In this document: positions 25,201 through 34,180 of the stretch, in pieces | Layout of the letters: each line of letters begins with the position of its first letter | Position numbering within the stretch: the first letter of the stretch is position 1 | DNA from: JALYXI01 sp963795835 | GTDB taxonomy: Bacteria > Acidobacteriota > Terriglobia > Bryobacterales > Bryobacteraceae | Length of the DNA stretch: 64,000 bases | Direction of reading: 5' to 3' | NCBI GenBank assembly: GCA_963795835.1 | Contig: CAWCJC010000009.1 | Coordinates: forward strand, 248,001-312,000 | The notes under the pieces: model-generated | Told to the model about the DNA's origin: nothing | The model's database searches: none | Seen by the model: the letters and a program-made list of their open reading frames with translations, nothing else | Position numbers and translations under genes: made by a program

Positions 25201-26174
25201 TTGGCGGCTGCGGCGAAAGTGAAACGATGGACTACGGACCCCGGCAGGCCTGCAGACGTCCAGGTAATGCCGGCATCATCGGAAGCGAAGACGGCTTCTT
25301 CATGGACAGAGGCGAACATTCTGTCCTTGCGATCGGGGTCGAAGATTACGCTCCAGACACGGTCGGTTGAAAGACCGCTGTTCCGAAAGGCCCACGTCAA
25401 GCCATCATCGTTGGAGAGAGCAACACCGAAGTTGAATCCGGCGGCGGCAACGCGGTGGGGAGTTAAGGGATCCCACGCTAACGCGTAAAGACTTCGGTCC
25501 ACGCCTACTCTTCCGGGCAGACTTTCGAAGGTCTTTGCGCAATCGCGTGAGACGAAGATGCCGCCCAGTTCGGTTGTTGCAAGCCAGTAGCAGGCGTTTG
25601 TGGGCGATTGTTCCACCCGCAGTGTCTGGAAGCCCGCGGCACCTGCCAGGTCCCAATGAGCACCGCCGTTTAGGGAACGGAATACGCCCGCTTCAGTGGC
25701 CGCCAGCAGAGCATTTGGATTTTCGCGATCAACGCGGATGGATTCTGTATAGCGATGTTTAAGGTCGCCGCTGATGTCCCGCCAGGTTGCGCCGGCGTCA
25801 AAGGACGCGGCGATGCCGCGGGTGTGAGAGAAGTAAACAGCCTTGGTACGGGGGGCGATTGCCACATCGGTTAACTCGGTAACGTCACTGCCCGTCAGGA
25901 TCTTCCAACGCTCACCATTTTGAGTCAGCTGGATCAGGCCGTTTCCCGCGGCCAAATAGAGTAGATCTGGCTTCCCGGAATCTGCAACGGCAGCAGCAAA
26001 CGGGTGATTGAAGCCGATATGCCGCCACTCTCCAGAGGGGAGCCTGCGAAAGACACCGCTTGGGCCCAGTGGCGCGCCGACTACGAAACCCTTGGCATTG
26101 CTGCCCGCTGCGTAAAGCTGGTGTTGCGCGAACCCACACGTGGAGCACGCGAGCAGAAGCCAGAGTAAACGCAT
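25197..26174 (-). CDS. Exported BNR/Ycf48-like beta-propeller
   Basis: 325 residues with a signal peptide (LLWLLLACSTCGFAQ). Repeated sialidase/BNR-type blades are visible: SFDAGATWRDISG, SLNGGAHWDLAG, NDDGLTWAFRNSG and SDDAGITWTSAG, each with the Ser/Asn-x-Asp-x-Gly-x-Thr-Trp core. Such propellers act as sialidases, Vps10/sortilin-like proteins or Ycf48-like assembly factors; the catalytic residues of true sialidases are not evident, so it is likely a binding or scaffold protein. It is the first gene of a two-gene operon with the toroid-like protein (4-nt overlap). Confidence 0.78.
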   Translation of the reverse strand: MRLLWLLLACSTCGFAQHQLYAAGSNAKGFVVGAPLGPSGVFRRLPSGEWRHIGFNHPFAAAVADSGKPDLLYLAAGNGLIQLTQNGERWKILTGSDVTELTDVAIAPRTKAVYFSHTRGIAASFDAGATWRDISGDLKHRYTESIRVDRENPNALLAATEAGVFRSLNGGAHWDLAGAAGFQTLRVEQSPTNACYWLATTELGGIFVSRDCAKTFESLPGRVGVDRSLYALAWDPLTPHRVAAAGFNFGVALSNDDGLTWAFRNSGLSTDRVWSVIFDPDRKDRMFASVHEEAVFASDDAGITWTSAGLPGSVVHRFTFAAAAK

Positions 26175-26323
26175 GACCAGGAAGTTTATCAGACGGGTGT
26201 GCTAATCTCTCAAAACCAGTAGTCATCCGCATCGTTGCGGGATCCTCTCTGACGAGAATCATGCTGCCCAGTAGGCAGCCGGCCCGTTTTCACAAACTCG
26301 CTTCGTCTAAAGGGGAATTTCGC

Positions 26324-29300
26324 TTGAACCTACGTACTTTTTCTTTTTTCCTTAGCTTTGCCGCATGCGCCGCTTCGCTCTATGGGCAGGCTACGACATC
26401 GCTACGCGGGACCGTCACAGACGCCTCCGGCTCCGCGATTCCTGAAACCGTGATCACGCTTTCTGACCCCGCGAGCGGTGCAAACCGTAAGGTGGTTTCC
26501 GATCCAAAAGGCGACTATCAATTCCTGCAAGTGATGCCGGGCACGTATATGCTGCAGGCGGAAAAGCCCGGATTTGCAACGGTGATCAGCAAGAACATTG
26601 TGCTCGAGGTCGCCACGCCGGCATCGCTCGATTTGAAGCTGGAAGTGGGGACGGTGGGGGCGACGGTGAGCGTGGAGGCGGACGCATCCTCGATCAACAC
26701 CGTCGACGCGTCTTTAGGGAATCCGTTCACGCAAACGCAGGTAAGGCAGTTGCCTTTGCAGACGCGGAACGTTGTGGAGCTGCTGAGCATTCAACCGGGC
26801 GTGACGCAGACAGGTGAGACGCTGGGCGCACGGCGGGACCAGAACAACATCACGCTCGATGGCGTGGATGTGAATGACAACCAGAACTCCGGGATCTCCA
26901 CGCTGAACGGCCTGGCGAATGGGGCGAACTCGGGCGGGACGGTGACGACGAACAATCAGGTGGTGGCTGGGTTCAACGCAGCGCTGCCGGTTCCGCTTGA
27001 TTCCGTGCAGGAGTTTCGTGTAACCGTGGCGGGGCAGGGCGCAGACCAGGGGCGGTCTTCGGGCGGGCAGGTTTCCTTGGTGACGAAGAGCGGCACGAAT
27101 CAGTTGCACGGCTCGCTTTACGAATTTAATCGCAATACATTTTTGGCCGCGAACAATTGGTTTAACAACAAGGCGGGGATTGCCCGTGAGCCTCTGGTGC
27201 GTAACCAGTTCGGCGTATCGCTGGGCGGGCCGGTAATCAAGAACCGCGTGTTTTTCTTTGGAAACTGGGAGCGCCGGATCGATGCGAGCGGCAAGACCGT
27301 GACCGATACCGTACCTACCGCGTCCCTAAAGCAGGGAATTCTGACTTTCAAGACGAACGATGGCACGATTCAGACGCTGTCGCCCGCGGAAATCATCGCG
27401 ATTGATCCGCTGCATCGCGGGAACAACCCCGCATCACTGGCGTATTTGGCGCAATTTCCGGCGGGGAACGACAACACCTTAGGGTCGGACAAAGGGCTGA
27501 ACTTTACCGGACTTCGATTCAATGCGCCGTTCAAGGAAGACGATTCCGCGTACGTGGCGAAGATGGACTTCAACCTGGATAAAGCGCGGGCCCATACATT
27601 GGCCATTCGCGGTACGCTCGCCGGAGCATCGCAGGATAGCGTGGTCGCGCAGTATCCGGGCCAAGCGCCTGTCAGCCAGCAGTTGAATAACAGCAAGGGG
27701 CTTTCCGCGCTTTACACGTGGGTGGTGAAACCGAGCCTGATCAATGTCGCCACGTTCGGCTATACGCGCCTGAGCGTCGCGCAATCCGGAACGCTGGGCA
27801 ACGCGATCACGTTCGACAGCATCAGTTCGCCGATCAACTACACACGGCCTTCGCTTCGGCAAATTCCGACGATCAACTACGCCGACGATTTGACCTGGAC
27901 CAAGGGCTCGCACAACATCAAGACCGGTTTCAACATTCGCGTAATCAAGAACGACCGTTCGAACTACTCGAATTCTTTTGCCAGTTATAGCTTCAGCCGC
28001 AATACGCTGCAAGGCTTAGGCAACGATGCCTATAACGCAGTGAATGCCTATATCCAGCAGCGGAGCGGCAACTCGAAGCTGGCGCTTACCGATACGACGA
28101 GCGTGGTTCGCGCGCTCGGAAACCTGCTGGGGATTATCAACCAGTATGGCGCGACTTATCAGTTTAGCCGGGACGGCAGCACGATTCCGTTCGGGCAACC
28201 CGCCGCGCGCGAGTTTGGCACCAATGAGTACGAGGGCTATCTGCAGGACACCTGGCGCGTTCGCAGGGACCTGACTCTGACGTACGGGCTGCGATACAGC
28301 AACTTCTCCGTGCCGCGTGAGACGCATGGAATTCAGGTGACCACGACGGTGGGGCTTGACCAGTACTTCGCGGAGCGAGTCAATGCGGCCAACAATGGAA
28401 TTCCGAACAATCAGATTAAAGACGCCTCACTGACCTATGTGCTCGACAACGGGCAGGGCTTCTTCGCACGTGACAAAAACAACTTCGGACCGCGCGTGAG
28501 TTTTGCTTATGCGCCGGAGAAATCGGGCGGCAGTTGGTATTCGAGCATTCTGGGGAAGGGGAGCGTGCTTCGTGGGGGCGTCGCCATGGTTTACGACCGC
28601 TACGGAAGCGACCTGATCACGAATTTTGATAACAGCGGTTCACCAGGTTTGGCCAGCAGCGTGACGCAGCCGAGCAACACGAACTTTACGACGTCGGCGC
28701 GCTATGGAGCAGCGCTTCCGGCTTTGCCCGCAGCGCCGCAAGGCGGATTTCCGTATACGCCAGCCACGATTACAGGCGGCTTCGATCAGGGGATTGGAAT
28801 CAACCCGAACCTGGTGGCGCCTTACTCGTTCGTTCTGAACCTAAACTATGCGAAGGAGTTGCCAGGCAAGTTGACGTTTGAGGTTGGCTATGCGGGGCGG
28901 CTATCGCGCAAGAACCTGCTTCAGCAGGATTACGATCAGCCCTTGACCACATTCAAAGACCCCGCCTCCGGCCAGACCTGGACTCAGGCTTCCGGCATAT
29001 TGCGCGCTCTTTACGACAGCGGAATCACGCCGAAGATGGTGAAGGCGAACCCGAGTTTGATCCCGAATATTCCGTTCTTTCAGAATCAATTTCCGGGGTT
29101 GGCGAATGCTTACATTCCCGGCAGCGCGAGCGCGAACTATTTCGACAACGTATACAACCAGAACTCCGGGAGCGATTTGGACGCTCTGAATCAGGTAGAT
29201 CGCGACCGCAGCGATTCGCGGTTCCCCAACTGCATTTCGAAGAGCGGCTGCAATACGTTTTTCCCACTGCAGAAAGCCGGACTTCCAACATGGACGAACA

Positions 29301-30061
29301 GCGGCTTTTCGAACTATCACGCGGGCACGCTGACAGTGCGGCGATCGCTGGCAAACGGCGTGGCGTTCGATTTCAACTACACGCTTTCGCATTCGATTGA
29401 TAATTCTTCCGGCGCAGAATCGGGCGCTGGTGGAAGCGGCGCGGTGTTGCAGGACGCATTTAACCCGGGAGCGTTCCGCGGTTCCAGCGATTTCGATGCC
29501 CGGCACAACATCACGACGGATATTTTGTTGCAGCTTCCGTTCGGGAAGGGCCGGCGGTTCCTTGGGAACGGGCCGAAGTGGGCGGATGAAATTGTGGGCG
29601 GCTGGCAGGTGTCGACGCTGGGGCGGTATCGTTCGGGTTTGCCGACAACGATTTCGAACGGCGGGATTTATCCGACGAATTATGAGAACAGCGCTCTGGG
29701 AATCGTTGCGGCCGGGGCTTCCAACCAGACAAAGCTAAGTTTGGATCAGAACGGGCTGCCGAACATTTTCGGGACCACCGCCGCGGTGAATAATTATGTG
29801 GGGCAGTATCCGGGGCAAACCGGGACGCGGGCGATCATCCGGCTGGCGCCTCTCACGAACTTCGACATGGCCATTGCCAAGAGCTTTTCCCTTCCCTGGG
29901 AATCTCACTTCCTGCAGTTTCGGGCGGAGGCTTTCAACGCGTTTAATAACGTAAACTTCCAGAACCCCTCGTTGAGCCTGGCGAGTCCCGCCAAGTTTGG
30001 GGAATTTCAGGCAGCTCTGCCCGCGCGGGTGGTGCAGGTGAGTTTGCGGTATCAGTTTTAA
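26324..30061 (+). CDS. Oar-like TonB-dependent receptor 2
   Basis: 1245 residues from a TTG start. AAAGGGG lies 7-9 nt upstream, and this start gives a clean leader (FSFFLSFAACAASLYGQ). Domains: CarboxypepD_reg-like (TSLRGTVTDASGSAIPETV), plug (NITLDGVDVNDNQNSG; VSLVTKSGTNQLHGSLYEF), a barrel of about 950 residues, and C-terminal LRYQF. The frame is open back to 26261, but that part has no leader properties. It stands alone between two leftward gene groups. Unlike receptor 3 at 45.8-49.0 kb it is intact. Confidence 0.92.
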   Translation: MNLRTFSFFLSFAACAASLYGQATTSLRGTVTDASGSAIPETVITLSDPASGANRKVVSDPKGDYQFLQVMPGTYMLQAEKPGFATVISKNIVLEVATPASLDLKLEVGTVGATVSVEADASSINTVDASLGNPFTQTQVRQLPLQTRNVVELLSIQPGVTQTGETLGARRDQNNITLDGVDVNDNQNSGISTLNGLANGANSGGTVTTNNQVVAGFNAALPVPLDSVQEFRVTVAGQGADQGRSSGGQVSLVTKSGTNQLHGSLYEFNRNTFLAANNWFNNKAGIAREPLVRNQFGVSLGGPVIKNRVFFFGNWERRIDASGKTVTDTVPTASLKQGILTFKTNDGTIQTLSPAEIIAIDPLHRGNNPASLAYLAQFPAGNDNTLGSDKGLNFTGLRFNAPFKEDDSAYVAKMDFNLDKARAHTLAIRGTLAGASQDSVVAQYPGQAPVSQQLNNSKGLSALYTWVVKPSLINVATFGYTRLSVAQSGTLGNAITFDSISSPINYTRPSLRQIPTINYADDLTWTKGSHNIKTGFNIRVIKNDRSNYSNSFASYSFSRNTLQGLGNDAYNAVNAYIQQRSGNSKLALTDTTSVVRALGNLLGIINQYGATYQFSRDGSTIPFGQPAAREFGTNEYEGYLQDTWRVRRDLTLTYGLRYSNFSVPRETHGIQVTTTVGLDQYFAERVNAANNGIPNNQIKDASLTYVLDNGQGFFARDKNNFGPRVSFAYAPEKSGGSWYSSILGKGSVLRGGVAMVYDRYGSDLITNFDNSGSPGLASSVTQPSNTNFTTSARYGAALPALPAAPQGGFPYTPATITGGFDQGIGINPNLVAPYSFVLNLNYAKELPGKLTFEVGYAGRLSRKNLLQQDYDQPLTTFKDPASGQTWTQASGILRALYDSGITPKMVKANPSLIPNIPFFQNQFPGLANAYIPGSASANYFDNVYNQNSGSDLDALNQVDRDRSDSRFPNCISKSGCNTFFPLQKAGLPTWTNSGFSNYHAGTLTVRRSLANGVAFDFNYTLSHSIDNSSGAESGAGGSGAVLQDAFNPGAFRGSSDFDARHNITTDILLQLPFGKGRRFLGNGPKWADEIVGGWQVSTLGRYRSGLPTTISNGGIYPTNYENSALGIVAAGASNQTKLSLDQNGLPNIFGTTAAVNNYVGQYPGQTGTRAIIRLAPLTNFDMAIAKSFSLPWESHFLQFRAEAFNAFNNVNFQNPSLSLASPAKFGEFQAALPARVVQVSLRYQF

Positions 30062-30112
30062 CGGCGTTCCCTTACGGTCACTGCTCCGAGTTGAGTGTTG
30101 TGGGGGGTTCGG

Positions 30113-31081
30113 TTACAGCATTCCCCGACGGGCCGCGCCTTGTAGAGCGGTTTTGTCATTGGTGATTACGTGGATGGGGATGCGTTCGAGAACCGGGCGC
30201 ATTCTGCCTTTGGCGTGGAACGCTTCAAGGAAGCGGCTTTCCTTCAGCTTGCCGATCATTCTCGGGGCGATACCTCCGCCGACGTAGAGTCCCGCTACCG
30301 AAAGCATCTTCAACGCTAGATTTGCCGCCTCTGAACCATAAAGGGAGCAGAAGAGGTCGAGCGCTTTTTCGCATAGGTCCGATTTTCGATGTTCCGCGCA
30401 ATCGGCAATGACTGCGCTTGCGTCGCCTGCCGCGATTTGGTCGGCCAGCCATTTCGGCTCCTCAGCGCGGCCTGTGTCTCGATAGAACTGGTAGACATTA
30501 TAAAGACCGGGGCCCGACAGAACGCGCTCCCAACTAACGTGATCCGGGAAGCGCTTCAGCATGTAGTTAAAGAGAGCGACCTCCTCTTCGGAATGAGGAG
30601 AGAACGTGCAGTGCCCACCTTCCGAGGCGAAAGGGCGGCGGTTGGCGCCATCCCAAAAAAGCCCGGCCTCGCCTAAGCCCGTACCGGCTGAAATCACGGC
30701 GGCGTTGCCATGCTTTTCTTCAACGCCCTCTTGAAGTGTGGTGAGATCCTCGGGACCAAGGGTGGCTACGCCGTAAGCGTTCGCTTCCAGATCGTTGATC
30801 AGGACAACCGGCGCCTGGAGTGTTTTCGCCATGGCAGCCGAATCGAGGTGCCAGTCCAGGTTGGTCGGTTTGCCGACCCCATCGACAATAGGGCCGGAGA
30901 CGCCGAAACAATAGCTTTCCGGCTTCTGATCCTGCTGCAGGAAGGCCGCGACGATCGCTTCCATGGAAGGGAAATCACGACTGTTGAACTCGGCCGAGCG
31001 ATTGAGCTTGGGCGACGCGGGGCCGCCTGAAAACTCACCCAGACGCGTATGGGTGCCGCCGATATCGCCGGCGACGATCAT
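30113..31081 (-). CDS. glk: Glucokinase
   Basis: 322 residues, ROK/E. coli-type glucokinase. The phosphate-1 motif is AGDIGGTHTRLGEF at the N-terminus; sugar-binding and catalytic parts include FGVSGPIVDG, LINDLEANAYG (catalytic Asp), SAGTGLGEAGL and SEGGHCTFSPHSEEE. It phosphorylates glucose to glucose 6-phosphate. The start is the ATG overlapping the zwf stop (ATGA), which gives the family N-terminus. The zwf-glk pair channels glucose directly into the oxidative pentose phosphate or Entner-Doudoroff route. Confidence 0.95.
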   Translation of the reverse strand: MIVAGDIGGTHTRLGEFSGGPASPKLNRSAEFNSRDFPSMEAIVAAFLQQDQKPESYCFGVSGPIVDGVGKPTNLDWHLDSAAMAKTLQAPVVLINDLEANAYGVATLGPEDLTTLQEGVEEKHGNAAVISAGTGLGEAGLFWDGANRRPFASEGGHCTFSPHSEEEVALFNYMLKRFPDHVSWERVLSGPGLYNVYQFYRDTGRAEEPKWLADQIAAGDASAVIADCAEHRKSDLCEKALDLFCSLYGSEAANLALKMLSVAGLYVGGGIAPRMIGKLKESRFLEAFHAKGRMRPVLERIPIHVITNDKTALQGAARRGML

Positions 31082-32556
31082 TTGGTCCAGCGCCTTCCGT
31101 CGCGGGCCAGCAAATCGGAGGCTGCTTGTGGTCCCCAGGAACCGGCGGCATAGTTTGGGAAGTCGACAGGCTTTTCGTTGGCCCAATGGTCCAGCACGGG
31201 CTGGACGATCTCCCAGCCGGCATTGACGGCAGCCGCGGTTTTGAAGAGCGTTGGGTCGCCGATCATGCAATCGAAGAGAAGCGTTTCGTAACCGGTTTTC
31301 GCAGACTTGCCGAAGAAATCGGCATAGGAGAAGTTCATGGAAACCGGCTTCATTTCGATCTCAGGGCCGGGAACTTTGGCTTCGAACTCAAGCGAGATGC
31401 CTTCGTTCGGTTGTAGCTGGAGGACGAGTTTGTTCTTGCCGAGTTCTTCCACTGGCGTTTCGCGGAAGAGGTGGAACGGGGCTTGCCGGAACTGGATGGT
31501 CATTTCGGTGGTGCGCTGAGCCATCGATTTTCCGGTTCGGAGATAAAACGGCACGCCCGCCCAGCGCCAGTTGTCCATCACCAGTTTCATGGCGACGAAA
31601 GTCTCCACGGGGGAGTCTTTGGCGACGCGCTGCTCATCGCGATATGCCGGAATCTGCTTGTCGCCAATTCTACCGGCACCGTATTGCCCGCGGACCACGT
31701 TGCGGGAGACCTCGTCCGGGGTGAGTGGCGCGATCGCATGGAGCGCTTTGACCTGTTCCTCGCGAACGGCGTTGGCCTCAAAGGAATTCGGCGGTTCCAT
31801 GGCGGCAAGCGCGACTAATTGCACAATGTGGTTCGGGACCATATCCCGCAGCGCGCCGGCGGTTTCGTAATAGCCGCCGCGAGTTTCGACACCGACGGTT
31901 TCGGCGACGGTGATTTGCACGTGGTCGATATAGCGGCGGTTCCAGACAGGCTCAAAGATGCCGTTGCCGAAACGCAGCACCATAATGTTCTGCACGGTTT
32001 CCTTGCCCAGGTAATGATCAATGCGATAAATCTGGTCTTCGGCGAGGACTTCGCTGAGTTCCTTATTGAGTTGGCGGGAGGTGGGGAGGTCTTCGCCGAA
32101 GGGCTTTTCGACAATCAGTCTGCGCCAGGCGTGATCGGGCTGTTCTGTAAGTCCGGCGGCTTTGAGTTGCTTCGGGACCTCGGCAAAGAATTCGGGCGCG
32201 GTGGCGAGGTAATAAAGATAGTTCCCTGCTTTGCCTTCCAGCTTCTGCTTCAGCTCCTGGTAACCGGGAGGGTTATCGAACGCGGACCGTACATAAAAAA
32301 GCCGCGCGGCGATCCATTTGATGATTTCCTGATCGGCATCTTTGCCGACAAATTCGCTCAGGTCATCGGAAATCTTCTTACGGAATCCTTCTTCGCCGCC
32401 CACGTCGGTGCGGGCAAAACCGATAACGGAGAAGTCGTCGGGGAGCCGTTTCTCCTTCTTTAGGTTGTAGAGCGAGGGGGCGAGGAGGCGTTTCGTGAGG
32501 TCGCCACCCGCTCCGAAGATCACTAGTACGCACGGTTCTGCCGTAGTCGGTCGCAT
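31078..32556 (-). CDS. zwf: Glucose-6-phosphate 1-dehydrogenase
   Basis: 492 residues, normal length. The N-terminal NADP-binding motif is FGAGGDLTKRLLAPSL, the active-site signature RIDHYLGKETVQN (with the catalytic His in DHYLGK), and the substrate/dimer region includes FGNGIFEPVWNRRYIDHVQ. It makes 6-phosphogluconolactone and NADPH. First gene of zwf-glk; pgl and gnd are not adjacent. The 135 bp upstream separate it from the atp operon, with divergent transcription. Confidence 0.96.
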   Translation of the reverse strand: MRPTTAEPCVLVIFGAGGDLTKRLLAPSLYNLKKEKRLPDDFSVIGFARTDVGGEEGFRKKISDDLSEFVGKDADQEIIKWIAARLFYVRSAFDNPPGYQELKQKLEGKAGNYLYYLATAPEFFAEVPKQLKAAGLTEQPDHAWRRLIVEKPFGEDLPTSRQLNKELSEVLAEDQIYRIDHYLGKETVQNIMVLRFGNGIFEPVWNRRYIDHVQITVAETVGVETRGGYYETAGALRDMVPNHIVQLVALAAMEPPNSFEANAVREEQVKALHAIAPLTPDEVSRNVVRGQYGAGRIGDKQIPAYRDEQRVAKDSPVETFVAMKLVMDNWRWAGVPFYLRTGKSMAQRTTEMTIQFRQAPFHLFRETPVEELGKNKLVLQLQPNEGISLEFEAKVPGPEIEMKPVSMNFSYADFFGKSAKTGYETLLFDCMIGDPTLFKTAAAVNAGWEIVQPVLDHWANEKPVDFPNYAAGSWGPQAASDLLARDGRRWTK

Positions 32557-32691
32557 CGAATTTACCTGAGTCCTATTGTCAGACAGAAAGGGGGAAGATT
32601 TGCCAATAGCGGGCGAACTTGCAGGCGGGGCGAATCCGCGGGCAATGTGTTAGCTTGTTTATTTACGTCCTGTAGGTTCCTCTAAACGTTC
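32557..32691. promoter_or_regulatory. Divergent intergenic region zwf / atp
   Basis: 135 bp that must hold the promoters of both the zwf-glk and the ATP synthase operons. A GACAAT box with an upstream TTGGCA is visible on the minus strand, but the spacing is about 20 bp. On the plus strand TAGCTT and TAGGTT are only weak -10 candidates. No riboswitch or terminator structure was recognised. Confidence 0.3.
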
Positions 32692-33141
32692 ATGCAAGCT
32701 ACGTTTCACCAGTTGGGCCAAATCGTGTTGAACGGCCTGCCCACATTTTTTTTGATTCTGTTTCTCAATTTTTATTTGAAGCGGATGTTCTTTACTCCGT
32801 TGGAACAGACGCTGGCGGAGCGCTATCAAAAGACGGAAGGCGCGCGGATTGCGGCTGACGAGAGCTTAAAGGCAGCCGACCGGCGGATTGAGGAGTACCA
32901 GACGGCGCTGCGCAACGCGCGAGGCGAGGTTTACGCCGATCAAGAAGCAGCGCATCGCAAACTGTCCGATGAGCAATCGCTGGCGCTCGAAGCGGCGAAG
33001 AAGCATGCCGACGCACTGGTGCAGCGGAACAAGCTGGAGTTGGCGGAAGAGAAAGAGTCCGCATTGGCGACGCTGGCGGGCCGAAGCGACGCGCTGGCCG
33101 AGCAAATCGCGCAGACAATTTTGAAAGGAAAAGCCGCTTGA
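32692..33141 (+). CDS. atpF: ATP synthase F0 subunit b (first copy, b/b'-like)
   Basis: 149 residues. An N-terminal TM helix (about 14-31, NGLPTFFLILFLNFYLKRMFF) is followed by a long charged coiled coil to the end. This is the peripheral stalk of F-type ATP synthase. Two different b-type genes in tandem (this and the next) imply a b-b' heterodimer as in cyanobacteria and several Acidobacteriota. The next gene's TTG start overlaps its stop. First gene of the atp operon here; atpB and atpE (a and c subunits) are absent from the window. Confidence 0.85.
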   Translation: MQATFHQLGQIVLNGLPTFFLILFLNFYLKRMFFTPLEQTLAERYQKTEGARIAADESLKAADRRIEEYQTALRNARGEVYADQEAAHRKLSDEQSLALEAAKKHADALVQRNKLELAEEKESALATLAGRSDALAEQIAQTILKGKAA

Positions 33142-33641
33142 CGCCGTTTGGTTTGTTACTGTTGCAGGAAGCTGGGCACGATATGACGCCGTGGTTGTGG
33201 GCGAATTTCGTGATTCTTGTGGTCGCGCTGGGGTACCTTTCGAAAAAGTATGGCGCGCCGTTTCTGCAGGCCCGGCAGGAGAACATTTCGAAAGGGATCG
33301 CCGACGCTGAGACCAAAAAGACCGAGGCCGACCGGCGAGTGGCGGAAGTGAACCAGAAGCTGGCGACGCTGGATGCGGAAATCGCAAATCTAAAGACGCA
33401 GATGCGCGAAGAGCAGGCGCAGGAAGCGAAGCGTCTTGCGGACCGGAATGCAGCGGAGTTGGCCCGGGTTCAACAGCAATCTGAGCAGGAAATGGAGGCC
33501 GCGGGAAAGGCGGCTCGGCTTGAGCTGCAGGGCTACGCGGCGAAGCTGGCGCTCGATTTGGCGGAGAAAAAGCTTCGAAGCGGAATGACCGGGGACGCGC
33601 AGGATCGGCTGACGCGCGGTTTCGTCGAGAGCTTGCGATGA
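33138..33641 (+). CDS. atpF: ATP synthase F0 subunit b (second copy)
   Basis: 167 residues from TTG overlapping the previous stop, or 152 from ATG 33183, which would place the TM helix (LWANFVILVVALGYLSKKYG) at the very N-terminus. The remainder is a charged coiled coil ending near LRSGMTGDAQDRLTRGF, the delta-binding end. It forms the second strand of the peripheral stalk. The next gene (delta) overlaps by 4 nt (ATGA). The choice between the two starts is not resolvable by eye. Confidence 0.87.
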   Translation: MTPFGLLLLQEAGHDMTPWLWANFVILVVALGYLSKKYGAPFLQARQENISKGIADAETKKTEADRRVAEVNQKLATLDAEIANLKTQMREEQAQEAKRLADRNAAELARVQQQSEQEMEAAGKAARLELQGYAAKLALDLAEKKLRSGMTGDAQDRLTRGFVESLR

Positions 33642-34174
33642 CGCTGACCGCAATTTCGCAGAGGTACGCTAGCGCGTTGGTGGATATTGTCATAAAGAGC
33701 CCGAATCCTGAGGAATCTCTGCGGGCGCTTGAGGCGTTTCGCGATCTGGTGGCGGGGTCTGCGGATTTAAGGAATGCGCTGGAAAGTCCAGCGGTGTCAC
33801 CGGCGAGGAAACGCTCACTGATAGACAATTTGGTGGGCCGCATGGGGATCCCGCGTACCGTTCGCAATTTTTTGTTGGTGCTCAGCGACAAGGGCCGGCT
33901 GACTCTATTGGGCGAAGTAACGGAACAATTCGACATTCTGCTGGACCAACGGCTCGGGTTTGAGAGGGCGGAAGTGCGGTCGGCTGCGGAATTGAACAGT
34001 GTCGAACGGGACCAGATTGCGCGGGAATTGACCAGGGTCACAGCAAAGCAGGTTCGAACAAAATTTTCGATTGACCCGGAATTGATCGGCGGAGTGGTGG
34101 CGCGCGTGGGCTCAACTGTATACGATGGCTCCGTGCGCGGCCAGTTGGCGCAAATGCGCCGGCGATTAGGTTAA
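33638..34174 (+). CDS. atpH: ATP synthase F1 subunit delta
   Basis: 178 residues, the standard OSCP/delta length. An N-terminal helical bundle (ISQRYASALVDI) is followed by the C-terminal family signature around IDPELIGGVVARVGSTVYDGSVRGQL. It links the b stalk to the top of F1. ATGA overlap with the b gene; atpA follows after 6 nt. Confidence 0.95.
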   Translation: MTLTAISQRYASALVDIVIKSPNPEESLRALEAFRDLVAGSADLRNALESPAVSPARKRSLIDNLVGRMGIPRTVRNFLLVLSDKGRLTLLGEVTEQFDILLDQRLGFERAEVRSAAELNSVERDQIARELTRVTAKQVRTKFSIDPELIGGVVARVGSTVYDGSVRGQLAQMRRRLG

Positions 34175-34180
34175 AAATTT

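Noticed and set aside
26261..26323. Upstream extension of TonB receptor 2
   Set aside because: It lacks leader character, while TTG 26324 has a Shine-Dalgarno-like AAAGGGG and starts a clean signal peptide.
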